Positions 35,359 through 43,326 are shown, counted from the stretch's first letter. The stretch: DNA of 64,000 bases from Furfurilactobacillus entadae (GCF_045862745.1 NZ_BQXN01000003.1:82356-146355), one strand, 5' to 3'. The notes: generated by a model from the sequence alone, not told the origin. A program made the numbers and translations.

Positions 35359-36715
35359 GGGCAGCCGACTCCCACTGACGAATTAGGTCCCGATAAAACG
35401 TCTTGTTTTGGTAAAAGTGGCCGTGCAGATAACTCGCAAACGTGGCGTTTGTTTGGTACCCTCCGGACCACTCTGCCACCACCTCACCGTCACGAACTTT
35501 GCTCATGGCGAGGACTTGCGATAAGCCAGTGTCTGCTTCAAACTGGGAGTGGTGAAATTCGTGGCCCGTCAATTGGCTTCCCGGATTTCCAAGCATGGTC
35601 GCGGTCGTTGGGGTTGCGTAACAATACCCAAAGCGTTTCAACCGGGCCGTCATCGTGCTTGTACCAGGAAACACCCCAACCATGTCAAAGTACTCATCAT
35701 TGACCACAAGCTGCCGGCCAAGGTACATCAACCCACCACACTCGGCGTAAATGGGCCGGCCAGCGTCTGAAAAGGCGCGAATGGCGGTCCGCATGGCGGT
35801 GTTTTTCGCCAGCTCCGCCGCAAACTCTTCGGGGTAGCCACCCCCAAGCATCAAGACGTCAACTTCTGGCAGCTTGTTATCATGCAGTGGACTAAACGGG
35901 ACAAGTGTTGCCCCGCTTTGGCGCAGCAACGCTAGGTTGTCCGCGTAATAGAAGTTGAACGCTTCATCCTGGGCGATCCCGATTCGCAGGGTTGTTTTAG
36001 GAACCGGAAACGGGAGCGAAACGTTCGTTTGTGTTGGTGTCATAAGCTCGACCAACTGATCTAAATCAACGTGAGCGGTAATCTGGTCGGCTAACCGGTT
36101 GATCTTGTCGTCAATTTTGGCCACTTCTGCATCCGGCACCAGTCCGAGCTGCCGGGACGGTAACGCCACACTTTCATCATGGGGTAAGTACCCTAACACC
36201 GGCACCGTTAAGTACCGGTTGATCGCCGTTTTAATGAGTTGATAGTGGCTTTCACTCATGACGTTATTGATGATGACCCCGGCAATTCTCACCGCCAGAT
36301 CAAAGTTAATGTAGCCTGATAACAGCGCGGCAACCGACGTTGACATCCCGTGCCCATCAACCACAAGGATCACCGGTAAGTCCAGTTGCTTCACCATGGC
36401 AGCGGTGGAACAGGCGTCCTTATCACTGCCCAAGCCGTCATACAGCCCCATCACCCCTTCAACCACGCCAAAGTCGACGGCGGTCGTATTCTGGGTAAAC
36501 AGGTAAGCCAGGGTTTGTGCATCTGGTGTTAAGAAACCATCCAGATTCCGCGATGCCCGACCGGTAATGCGCGTATGAAATTTTGTGTCAACGTAATCGG
36601 GCCCCACCTTATACGGTTGAACCGTTCCCCGTTGACATAATGCCTTCAGCAGGCCAAGCGTCACCGTTGTTTTCCCTGACCCACTGTTTGTCCCTGCGAT
36701 TAACACTGCCTTCAT
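35348..36715 (-). CDS. cbiA: Cobyrinic acid a,c-diamide synthase CbiA
   Basis: A 455-residue glutamine amidotransferase. The ATP-binding P-loop is AGTNSGSGKTTVTLGLL near the N-terminus. The nucleophilic cysteine lies in IYAECGGLMYLGRQL near residue 325, and the late histidine in ASYLHGHFYQN. It amidates the a and c side chains after cobalt insertion. It overlaps the cobD stop by 4 bases. Confidence 0.95.
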   Translation of the reverse strand: MKAVLIAGTNSGSGKTTVTLGLLKALCQRGTVQPYKVGPDYVDTKFHTRITGRASRNLDGFLTPDAQTLAYLFTQNTTAVDFGVVEGVMGLYDGLGSDKDACSTAAMVKQLDLPVILVVDGHGMSTSVAALLSGYINFDLAVRIAGVIINNVMSESHYQLIKTAINRYLTVPVLGYLPHDESVALPSRQLGLVPDAEVAKIDDKINRLADQITAHVDLDQLVELMTPTQTNVSLPFPVPKTTLRIGIAQDEAFNFYYADNLALLRQSGATLVPFSPLHDNKLPEVDVLMLGGGYPEEFAAELAKNTAMRTAIRAFSDAGRPIYAECGGLMYLGRQLVVNDEYFDMVGVFPGTSTMTARLKRFGYCYATPTTATMLGNPGSQLTGHEFHHSQFEADTGLSQVLAMSKVRDGEVVAEWSGGYQTNATFASYLHGHFYQNKTFYRDLIRQWESAAHAN

Positions 36716-37809
36716 GCCAGTGCCTCCGTTTCTGATAAAGTTGCAGTAAGCGCCGTTAATAAGTGGTCGTTACACTCGTGATTCTTGACCGCGACCCGGT
36801 AAAAATGGTCATCTAAACCCGGGTAATTATCACAGCTTCGAATCATAATTCCGCGTTGCCACAGCCGTTCTTGTAAGTCAGACAGTGGCGCTTTGAATAG
36901 GTAGAAGTTCACCCGACTGGGAAACACGGTGACGCCCGGAAGCGTCTGAAGCTGTGCGCCAAGCCACGGCTGCTCTGTTTTGAACCACCATTTCGTTTCC
37001 GCAATGTATGCCGTTTGGTCGTACAATTTACTGCCCATTGTCTGTGCAATAGCGTTGACCGCCCACGTCTCTGTAACCGCTGTCAATTGTTGCTGTAAGA
37101 AAGGGTTCTGCGTCAAGCCGTACCCCAACCGCACCCCCGGAATGGCAAAAAACTTTGTGGCCGACCGAATGATCACCACTGGATCTGCCGGTGTTAGCTG
37201 ACTCAGCAAGCTTAGTTGCTCATCAAACAAAAAATCCATAAACGCCTCATCCACCGCCAACCACAACTGATGGGCCTGACAGTAATCAACCAACGGCCGC
37301 AATGTCTTTGGGGTCAACAACTGTCCGGTGGGATTATTGGGATTTCCTAAACACACGACTGCACCAGGTAAAACGTTTTCTCCTAGCCAGGAAATCAATG
37401 CCGATACAGATAACGTAAAGCCCGTGGGCTCCGTTAATGCGTAATGCAACACCGTGCTTCCCACTAGCTGAAACACCCGCTCATATTCACTAAATCCTGG
37501 TGTCACCACTACGGCCTGCCGTGGCTTCAGGGCAAGTGCAACGTCACGAAGCACTGCTAACGCACCGTTATTGGGAAAGACCGCTTGCGGCGTGACGTGA
37601 TGATACCGGCCGAGTGCCGCCGTTAACGTTGGGTACCGGGGATCGGGATATGCCGTTAAGTCCGGCGCCGCCTCAGCAAGGACAGTGAGCAATGGTGCTG
37701 GCACCCCTAACGGATTAATGTTGGCACTAAAGTCAATTAATGAGGCCGCGGCAACATGAGCTTGTTCACTGACTGCCGCCACGTTCCCGCCGTGCTCGCC
37801 CGTTCTCAT
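36712..37809 (-). CDS. cobD: L-threonine-O-3-phosphate decarboxylase CobD
   Basis: A 365-residue fold-type I PLP enzyme of the histidinol-phosphate aminotransferase group. It opens EHGGNVAAVSEQ and DFSANINPLGVP, typical of CobD. The PLP lysine is in IIRSATKFFAIPGVRLGYG near residue 220. It makes aminopropanol phosphate for CbiB. No threonine kinase (PduX) gene is seen in the window. Confidence 0.91.
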   Translation of the reverse strand: MRTGEHGGNVAAVSEQAHVAAASLIDFSANINPLGVPAPLLTVLAEAAPDLTAYPDPRYPTLTAALGRYHHVTPQAVFPNNGALAVLRDVALALKPRQAVVVTPGFSEYERVFQLVGSTVLHYALTEPTGFTLSVSALISWLGENVLPGAVVCLGNPNNPTGQLLTPKTLRPLVDYCQAHQLWLAVDEAFMDFLFDEQLSLLSQLTPADPVVIIRSATKFFAIPGVRLGYGLTQNPFLQQQLTAVTETWAVNAIAQTMGSKLYDQTAYIAETKWWFKTEQPWLGAQLQTLPGVTVFPSRVNFYLFKAPLSDLQERLWQRGIMIRSCDNYPGLDDHFYRVAVKNHECNDHLLTALTATLSETEALA

Positions 37810-38330
37810 TTAGAAACCTTAGTTTGAACCTGCAAGAAATCTGCGTCCCGTTGACGCTTAGGAAGGGCAGCATAAATCACTTCACAGACAATTAGGTTTG
37901 CGATGGTGGCAAGCGTTAACGGAATAAACAGTGCAAAAATTGCGCCCTTTAATAACGGATATAACACCGGAATTTCCAGTGGCACATTAATGAGGTACCC
38001 CACAAGGTCAGAGAGAAGCACGATGCCCACCCGGCTCTTCCCAAACCGCTGCCGAATCCAGCCAAAGACGAACATACAAACGGCCATCCCACACGCAACG
38101 ATCAAGTGAACCGGCAAGGTTAGCGGAAGCCCTGATAACAGCGCTGAGGTCATGTGACCAAAAAAACCAAGGAACGCACCAAACCACGGTCCTAATAAGA
38201 TGGCCCCTAAAAAGGCAGGTGCCGAATCAAATGCAATGGAGCCCATGATCTTAACGTTGGCGCCCACGACACAAAGTGCCAGTAATAATGCCGCCAACAT
38301 TGTCCGTTTTAGTACGCGTGAAGTTCCCAT
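37806..38330 (-). CDS. ECF transporter S component, probable alpha-ribazole transporter (CblT-like)
   Basis: A 174-residue membrane protein with about five hydrophobic segments, first gene of the cobamide operon. The start at 38330 follows GAAGGA. Segments include LLALCVVGANVKIMGSIAFDSAPAFL in two pieces, a pattern shared by S components near cobamide genes in Firmicutes. CblT of Listeria, which imports alpha-ribazole for CblS, is of this type. A CblS-like gene occurs in the same operon, which supports but does not prove the pairing. It overlaps cobD by 4 bases. Confidence 0.62.
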   Translation of the reverse strand: MGTSRVLKRTMLAALLLALCVVGANVKIMGSIAFDSAPAFLGAILLGPWFGAFLGFFGHMTSALLSGLPLTLPVHLIVACGMAVCMFVFGWIRQRFGKSRVGIVLLSDLVGYLINVPLEIPVLYPLLKGAIFALFIPLTLATIANLIVCEVIYAALPKRQRDADFLQVQTKVSK

Positions 38331-38644
38331 GTGTGTCCTTCTTTCATCCATAAGCTTGCTAATCACCGCCATTTTCGTGACACGATTCACTAACGACGTC
38401 TAGCCACGATATGGTGACGGTTAATCAAGCAATTTGTTTAAGTCAATAAAAGTATAGACAGCGACTAATCACCAGGCAATGTCAATAATTAGCGGTCATT
38501 AGCATCATTTTGTCATCGAGCATAAACTATGATTTTCTTGCATTGTTTCCTGAGTTTTCCCCATCACAACGCGGATAGCGTTACATTGTGCTCAGAGGAT
38601 TTTCTTGAACCACCTTTAATCATAGAAAGTGATGTGACTAATTG
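38331..38644. promoter_or_regulatory. Divergent control region between the 26.5-kb cobamide operon and pduO
   Basis: This 314-base gap must hold the promoters of both transcription units. Two short palindromes stand out: TCGTGACACGA (38375-38385) and AACGC-5-GCGTT (38568-38582). I see no convincing -35/-10 pairs: a TTGACA and a TATACT on the minus strand (38485 to 38451) are 23 bases apart, too far. Weak core promoters fit PocR activation. No cobalamin riboswitch box could be recognised. Confidence 0.4.
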
Positions 38645-39214
38645 ATGAAAATTTACACAAAGACTGGCGACCACGGCCAAACCCGAATCATTGGTAAGAA
38701 AATTGTGACTAAAGACGACATTCGTGTCGCAGCCTACGGAACCATTGATGAATTAAACTCATGGGTTGGCTTGACCATCGCCGACCTAAATGAAGCAACC
38801 GCCCCACTGGCTGATGAACTAACGGAAATTCAACAATTGCTATTTGACGCAGGCTCCGACCTTGCCCGGATGGCCGACGATACGCGCCACCCGTTCATTT
38901 TTGAACACGAAGGCAAAGCGACTGTCTGGCTTGAAACGCTGATTGATCGGTATACAGAAGCCGTTCCACCCGTTCAGAAGTTTATCCTTCCTGGTGGGAC
39001 TAAGACTGCTGCCAACCTCCACATGGCACGGACCATCACACGGCGGGCCGAACGGGAAATCGTTGCTTTGCAAAATGAAGCTGAAATCAACCCCGATGTG
39101 CTTATCTTTGTTAACCGCCTGTCTGATTATTTCTTTGCTGCTGCCCGGTATGCTAATCTGCTTGAAAAGAAAGAAGACATTCTCTACAGAAACAGCAAGC
39201 CGGTTTTTAAATAA
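38645..39214 (+). CDS. pduO: Cob(I)alamin adenosyltransferase, PduO type
   Basis: A 189-residue adenosyltransferase that attaches the 5'-deoxyadenosyl group of ATP to cob(I)alamin or a cobamide precursor. The N-terminal ATP loop is KIYTKTGDHGQTRIIGKK, and the C-terminal ATP/corrinoid segment is ARTITRRAERE with VLIFVNRLSDYFFAAARYAN. The ATG at 38645 is preferred to the adjacent TTG. No CobA-type (btuR) adenosyltransferase is seen, so PduO likely serves both synthesis and PduCDE. Confidence 0.92.
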   Translation: MKIYTKTGDHGQTRIIGKKIVTKDDIRVAAYGTIDELNSWVGLTIADLNEATAPLADELTEIQQLLFDAGSDLARMADDTRHPFIFEHEGKATVWLETLIDRYTEAVPPVQKFILPGGTKTAANLHMARTITRRAEREIVALQNEAEINPDVLIFVNRLSDYFFAAARYANLLEKKEDILYRNSKPVFK

Positions 39215-39218
39215 GCGT

Positions 39219-39767
39219 ATGGTGACTGTCCACCTTGTTCGCCACGCTCAAACGGTGGCTAACGTTACCGGCGTTCTCCAAGGAACTGTCAATGATGAGC
39301 GCACGGCCCTCACTTCCCTAGGCCAGCAGGCTTGTAAACAAATGCGGCCACTTCTGGCGCAAAAGCGCCTTGCTTGTTGCTACATCAGCCCCCTAACCCG
39401 GGCCCAAAACACAGCAGCCATCATTCTTCCCGCCGCTGTGCCGCGCATTGTTGATGATCGGCTTCAAGAACTCGACTACGGTGATTGGAATGGTCAACCC
39501 TTAACGACCCTCAAGACCACGTTTCCAACGTGCTGGAACCTTCACGATCATGATGTGGCCCAGGGATATGAACAGCTCGCCCACGGTGAATCACTTCACC
39601 ATCTTGATCACCGGCTGAATGCGTTCTTAACGGAACTTCAGACCACCCCATTTGATGGCGACGTGATGGTTGTAACACATGGCTTAGTGATCCAGCGGTG
39701 GCTGACTCTTTTGCACCAGCCAAGCCGCCCCATTGACAACCTCGAATTGATTACCGTAACCATTTAA
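39219..39767 (+). CDS. Histidine phosphatase family protein (CobC-like)
   Basis: A 182-residue histidine phosphatase with the catalytic motif in VHLVRHAQTVANVTG at residues 4-18 (RHAQ in place of RHGE), YISPLTRAQNTAAII near residue 55, and VMVVTHGLVIQRWL near residue 150. It starts 4 bases after the pduO stop, so the two are one transcript. It may be a second alpha-ribazole phosphatase or a general phosphoglycerate-mutase-like phosphatase; sequence alone cannot decide. Confidence 0.78.
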   Translation: MVTVHLVRHAQTVANVTGVLQGTVNDERTALTSLGQQACKQMRPLLAQKRLACCYISPLTRAQNTAAIILPAAVPRIVDDRLQELDYGDWNGQPLTTLKTTFPTCWNLHDHDVAQGYEQLAHGESLHHLDHRLNAFLTELQTTPFDGDVMVVTHGLVIQRWLTLLHQPSRPIDNLELITVTI

Positions 39768-39770
39768 CTC

Positions 39771-39815
39771 AAAAAGCGTCTGAGGCCCTTCTTATCAAGG
39801 GTTCAGACGCTTTTT
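39771..39815. terminator. Bidirectional terminator after the phosphatase gene
   Basis: A stem with AAAAAGCGTCTGA paired to TCAGACGCTTTTT, plus an inner CCTT/AAGG pairing, sits between convergent genes. T runs occur on both sides. Confidence 0.92.
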
Positions 39816-39829
39816 ATGATGATTATTCG

Positions 39830-40618
39830 TTACTTTACCAAGCCGGCTGGGAAATACTGTGCTAAGCTGGTTTTGGCAAACTGCCATTCCGTCTGGTCTG
39901 GTCGTAACTGACCGGCTTTACGGAGCATCTTGGCAGCTCCCGCGTTAACACGGCCCTTATCACCCGCCATTCCTTTCAGAGCGGCCTGCACTAAATCAGC
40001 CAGTTTCATGTCACCACGGCCACCATGACTGCCGCTTTCCAAGTTCGTTTCAGATACTAATGGTGGCACCAATTCCATAACGTGCACATGGTCAAGCTGT
40101 GCAAACCGGAGCTGATCACGCAATGCTGAGGTAAACATGTGCACCCCAGCCTTTGATGCCGAGTACGTTGGGTGAGCGGCTGAGCTCAAGTTCGCCAACC
40201 CAGAAGAAACGTTCACGACAAGGCTTTCTTTTTGGTGAATCAGCTGTGGTAATAACAGTTTATCTACCGCAACCGTCCCCTTCAGGTTGATGTCGATATC
40301 GGCAAATAAGTCTTCAACCGTCACGTTAGGGTCAAGTAAATCATGGGCCCGCATGACACCAGCCGAGTTGATCACCATGTTTAAGTCTGGATAATGACCC
40401 TGGATCCACGCTGGCAACCCCTTCAGTGTTTCAACATCATTCACATCCGCTTGAAACGTCGCAAACGTTGGGTGGACAGCCTTAACCGCGGCCATTTTAT
40501 CCGCATTTCGCGCTAAAACAATGATCTGATTGCCCAGTTGATCAAGTGATTGTGCCAAGCCCAAGCCAATGCCTGAAGTTCCACCAGTAATTAAAATTGT
40601 GTTATTTGTTAATTTCAT
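39830..40618 (-). CDS. Short-chain dehydrogenase/reductase (DltE-like)
   Basis: A 262-residue classical SDR. The NAD(P) loop is LITGGTSGIGLGLAQSL near residue 9, NSAGVM follows near residue 85, and the catalytic Ser and YSASK lie near residues 140-155 (VNVSSGLANLSSAAHPTYSASK, in pieces). It resembles the DltE group of oxidoreductases, whose substrate is unknown. It is divergent from a TetR gene with two matching palindromes between them, so it is almost certainly the regulator's target. Confidence 0.85.
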   Translation of the reverse strand: MKLTNNTILITGGTSGIGLGLAQSLDQLGNQIIVLARNADKMAAVKAVHPTFATFQADVNDVETLKGLPAWIQGHYPDLNMVINSAGVMRAHDLLDPNVTVEDLFADIDINLKGTVAVDKLLLPQLIHQKESLVVNVSSGLANLSSAAHPTYSASKAGVHMFTSALRDQLRFAQLDHVHVMELVPPLVSETNLESGSHGGRGDMKLADLVQAALKGMAGDKGRVNAGAAKMLRKAGQLRPDQTEWQFAKTSLAQYFPAGLVK

Positions 40619-40641
40619 GTTAAAGGCCTCTTTTTTAGTTG

Positions 40642-40665
40642 GTTACATTTCATTTGTTTTGTAAC
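40642..40665. promoter_or_regulatory. Palindromic operator 1 between SDR and tetR
   Basis: GTTACA and TGTAAC half-sites bound a 24-bp interval (GTTAC at 40642, GTAAC ending at 40665). An identical-size site lies 48 bp away at 40690-40713. Likely binding site of the adjacent TetR regulator. Confidence 0.72.
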
Positions 40666-40689
40666 TTGAGAGATACTTTAAACCGTCGA

Positions 40690-40713
40690 GTTACAAAAGT
40701 CAATAAATGTAAC
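40690..40713. promoter_or_regulatory. Palindromic operator 2 between SDR and tetR
   Basis: GTTACA at 40690 and TGTAAC ending at 40713, again 24 bp. Read on the other strand it matches operator 1 at 21 or so of 27 aligned bases, so the pair is arranged as an inverted repeat around the intergenic centre. Confidence 0.72.
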
Positions 40714-40750
40714 TAAATAAATTTTAATCCCGACAATCGAGGACAGCTAA

Positions 40751-41305
40751 ATGGAAAAAATCAGTCAACAGCGCATTCTTGACACGGCGCAACAGCTCGT
40801 TGAGCAAAACGGCATTCAAAAGGTGACCCTCACCAAGGTCGGTCAGGCCTTAGGCATCAGCCACGCTGCCCTTTATAAGCACTTCAAAAATAAGGAAGAC
40901 CTGTGGACGTCACTGGCGCTTTCCTGGTTAGACAAAACGTTGGTAACCCTCTTTCCGTTCAACACCGAGCCCTACACCACCAAGACGGCGATTCTCCACG
41001 ACTGGCTCTGGACGTTAACCAGCCAAAAAATGGCCGCGCGTGAGGACGACCCTGATATGTTTGCGCTCTACACCACCTACATTGATCAGAATCCAGCCGC
41101 GCTCCAAATTCACGTAAACGACCTTGATGACAGTCTGCAACAAGCCATTGGGCCGCTTTCGAGCGACCTCGTTACGGCCGTTATGAACGCCTTTTTGACC
41201 TTTTCTGCCCCAGCTTACGCAAGCAGTTGGGGACCCTCGACACAAGAACAGTTCGAAAGCGTCTGGCAATTGATGTTACCAGGATTAAAGCAAGCACTCG
41301 ATTAA
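40751..41305 (+). CDS. TetR/AcrR family regulator
   Basis: A 184-residue regulator. The N-terminal helix-turn-helix is VTLKVGQALGISHAALYKHFKNKEDLW-like (seen as KVGQALGISHAALYKHFKNK near residues 27-46). The C-terminal ligand domain is not assignable. Divergent arrangement with the SDR gene and paired 24-bp operators suggest that it represses both. Confidence 0.88.
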   Translation: MEKISQQRILDTAQQLVEQNGIQKVTLTKVGQALGISHAALYKHFKNKEDLWTSLALSWLDKTLVTLFPFNTEPYTTKTAILHDWLWTLTSQKMAAREDDPDMFALYTTYIDQNPAALQIHVNDLDDSLQQAIGPLSSDLVTAVMNAFLTFSAPAYASSWGPSTQEQFESVWQLMLPGLKQALD

Positions 41306-41308
41306 TTG

Positions 41309-41355
41309 AAAAGCGTTCGGTTGAATCATCATGTGATCTCAACCGAACGCTTTTT
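41309..41355. terminator. Bidirectional terminator between tetR and flavodoxin
   Basis: A 16-bp stem (AAAAGCGTTCGGTTGA with the complementary TCAACCGAACGCTTTT) and T5, between convergent genes. Confidence 0.92.
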
Positions 41356-41357
41356 AA

Positions 41358-41807
41358 TTATCCTTGTGTTGACGCCTTAACCAGGGCGTCACTAAACTGT
41401 TGGAGTGTTTCAACATCCTCTTCGTACGGTTCTAGGTCAATTTTAACGTTCTCAGCACCCTTAGTTGCCCCACTCTGGGCAAAGGCCCCATCAAACTCAT
41501 CGACTGCCTTGTTGAAGTCATCACCGTAAAAGACGTCACCAGAACCCGCGACCCCGTAAACCTTCCCAGCTAAGTCGGCCTCCTTTAAATCATCAAAGAA
41601 GTCCAATCCTTCTTCAGGCAGTGCCCCTTCATCGTATGTGTAAGCACACACAACACAAATATCAGCCTTTTCAAAAGCCGTTAGCTCCGTTTGTGAAATT
41701 TCACTCTTCGTAACCTCAACGTTTTTACCACGCAGTGCATCCACCACGATGTCAGCTACTTCTTCGTTATTTCCCGTAATGGTTGCGTACACAACTTGTG
41801 CCTTCAT
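41358..41807 (-). CDS. Flavodoxin
   Basis: A 149-residue flavodoxin. The FMN phosphate loop is VVYATITGNNEEVADIV near residue 4, the isoalloxazine-stacking region is VVCAYTYDEGALPEEGLDFF near residue 56, and GVAGSGDVFYGDDFNKAVDEF follows. The acidic composition is typical. The start at MKAQVV was preferred to a GTG five codons upstream. It carries electrons between cytosolic redox enzymes; the partner is unknown. It could serve corrinoid reduction, which is a guess. Confidence 0.88.
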   Translation of the reverse strand: MKAQVVYATITGNNEEVADIVVDALRGKNVEVTKSEISQTELTAFEKADICVVCAYTYDEGALPEEGLDFFDDLKEADLAGKVYGVAGSGDVFYGDDFNKAVDEFDGAFAQSGATKGAENVKIDLEPYEEDVETLQQFSDALVKASTQG

Positions 41808-42060
41808 TTTCACGATCCCCACTTCTTTTCAGTTAAGGTAAGCGTACTACACACAATCCTCTTTAACTTGTTTTTTTATAAACGTGCAAAATAATCACAG
41901 TTATCCGTTGTATTGTCACAGTCTTCACGAACACTTTACTAACAGCTGAAAAACCTGACCATTTATCACTTAAACTATGTGCCAGCAATAAGCATATTTT
42001 TGGAATCCCAGGGCCCCTTTCATTTAGGATTTAGGCAATCAAAAGAAAGGAGGTTTATTA
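41808..42060. promoter_or_regulatory. Upstream region of the amaP-asp23 cluster
   Basis: This gap between the divergent flavodoxin and amaP genes is AT-rich. It ends in AAAGGAGG at about 42045-42052, a strong ribosome site for amaP. A promoter is expected for the stress cluster, but I cannot assign -35/-10 boxes with confidence. Confidence 0.35.
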
Positions 42061-42618
42061 ATGCGCTTGCTAACAAAATGGGTGGTAAGTACTGCTGGAA
42101 TCATCGTTATTCTGACTGGTCTTTTCCTGGTCACTACTAACCAATCAATACCGCCCGTCTCGACTTGGCTTCACGATGGCTTGACCCTTAATGCGCAGGT
42201 GACCGCCACCACGCTTATCGTGATCGGCGTTATTGTCACGCTCATCGGCCTCATCATTTTATTGATTGGTCTGCTGAAACCACGAACGGTTACAACCGTC
42301 CAGTTTCATGAACAACATGGCACCATTTTTCTGCCCGTTGCCGCAATTGAACGCGACTTAAAGTATCGCATTGAAACCACTGCTGATATTAGTCATGTTG
42401 TCATAACCTTGCGAATCCACCATAACAAACGCGCAGACGTTACCGTTCATGGTGTCGCCACCGCACTAGAAGCACAAAATTTTGAAGCTCTCGGGACTGA
42501 CATTCTTGGAATCATCGAACAGTATTTACACGCCCACCTTGGCTTTACCCTTCGCCACCGAAACGTCAATATCGAACCTGTTGTTAAGTCCCGTGAACAT
42601 GGTGTCCGCGTCATTTAA
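42061..42618 (+). CDS. amaP: Alkaline shock membrane anchor protein AmaP
   Basis: A 185-residue protein with two N-terminal membrane segments (residues ~7-26 and ~45-75, including TLIVIGVIVTLIGLIILLIGL) and a cytosolic Asp23-like C-terminal domain. AmaP tethers Asp23 to the membrane in Staphylococcus and other Firmicutes. The operon order amaP, DUF2273, asp23, asp23 is canonical and supports the call. Confidence 0.86.
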   Translation: MRLLTKWVVSTAGIIVILTGLFLVTTNQSIPPVSTWLHDGLTLNAQVTATTLIVIGVIVTLIGLIILLIGLLKPRTVTTVQFHEQHGTIFLPVAAIERDLKYRIETTADISHVVITLRIHHNKRADVTVHGVATALEAQNFEALGTDILGIIEQYLHAHLGFTLRHRNVNIEPVVKSREHGVRVI

Positions 42619-42636
42619 GAAAGGAAGTGATCTGTC

Positions 42637-42819
42637 ATGAGACGGTCAATGTTTGGTGCGGTGGTTGGTTTGATTCTCGGTGTAGTCTGGGTCTTTGCCG
42701 GATTCTGGAGCATGGTTCTCGTCGCGATTTTGACCATCATTGGTGGCCTTATTGGTCAATATGGTCATATTGATCGAAAGCACATCAAACAAAAAATCAA
42801 TCAGTTTTTATCTAGTTAG
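42637..42819 (+). CDS. DUF2273 small membrane protein
   Basis: A 60-residue protein with two hydrophobic stretches (FGAVVGLILGVVWVFAGFW and MVLVAILTIIGGLIGQYG) and a basic tail. DUF2273 proteins are always found between amaP and asp23. Function is unknown; it probably helps membrane attachment of the Asp23 complex. AAGGAAG precedes the ATG. Confidence 0.85.
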   Translation: MRRSMFGAVVGLILGVVWVFAGFWSMVLVAILTIIGGLIGQYGHIDRKHIKQKINQFLSS

Positions 42820-42848
42820 GTCAGTTTTGTTATGGAGGTCATTTGATA

Positions 42849-43283
42849 ATGGAAAACAGTGAAAAAACAACTAAAGTACAGTTAAAAAACGAGTTAAGCT
42901 ACGACGACGGTGTCATCGAAAAAATTGCTGGATTAGCGGCTCGCAATGTCGACGGGGTTCTATCACTAGATGGTGGCATGTTAAGTGGCATCACAGATCG
43001 TTTTCGTAACCAAGCCGATCCAACCCAAGGGATTGAAGCAGAAGTTGGCAAAAAACAAGTCGCCCTTGATATGCACGCAACCGTTGAATACGGCCAAGAT
43101 ATTCGTCACCTGTTCGAACAGGTCACTGAGCGCGTCGTCCGTGACATCAAGAACTTTACCGGATTAGACGTTGTTGAGTTGAACCTTCGAATTAATGACG
43201 TTATGAGTAAACGCGACTGGCAAAATCAGGCCAAGGGCAAACCAAATTCATCACATTCAACTGAAACAAAGGACGTTGAGTAA
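42849..43283 (+). CDS. asp23: Asp23/Gls24 family envelope stress protein
   Basis: A 144-residue member of the Asp23 family. Conserved core SYDDGVIEKIAGLAARNVDGVL opens near residue 17, and VRDIKNFTGLDVVELNLRIND is near residue 100. GGAGGT at 42834 favours the ATG at 42849 over a TTG two codons earlier. It forms membrane-associated clusters with AmaP under alkaline and cell-wall stress. Confidence 0.9.
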   Translation: MENSEKTTKVQLKNELSYDDGVIEKIAGLAARNVDGVLSLDGGMLSGITDRFRNQADPTQGIEAEVGKKQVALDMHATVEYGQDIRHLFEQVTERVVRDIKNFTGLDVVELNLRINDVMSKRDWQNQAKGKPNSSHSTETKDVE

Positions 43284-43326
43284 CCGCTTATTAGCATAAT
43301 GACATCAAGAATGGAGGACATTTACA

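Noticed and set aside
38451..38485. TTGACA and TATACT on the minus strand as the cobamide operon promoter
   Set aside because: The spacing is 23 bases, well beyond the usual 16-18, so I do not call it.
38943..39218. Long in-frame N-terminal extension of the phosphatase at 39219
   Set aside because: These codons overlap pduO in another frame, the extension has no family match, and the histidine phosphatase fold begins at MVTVHLVRHAQ.
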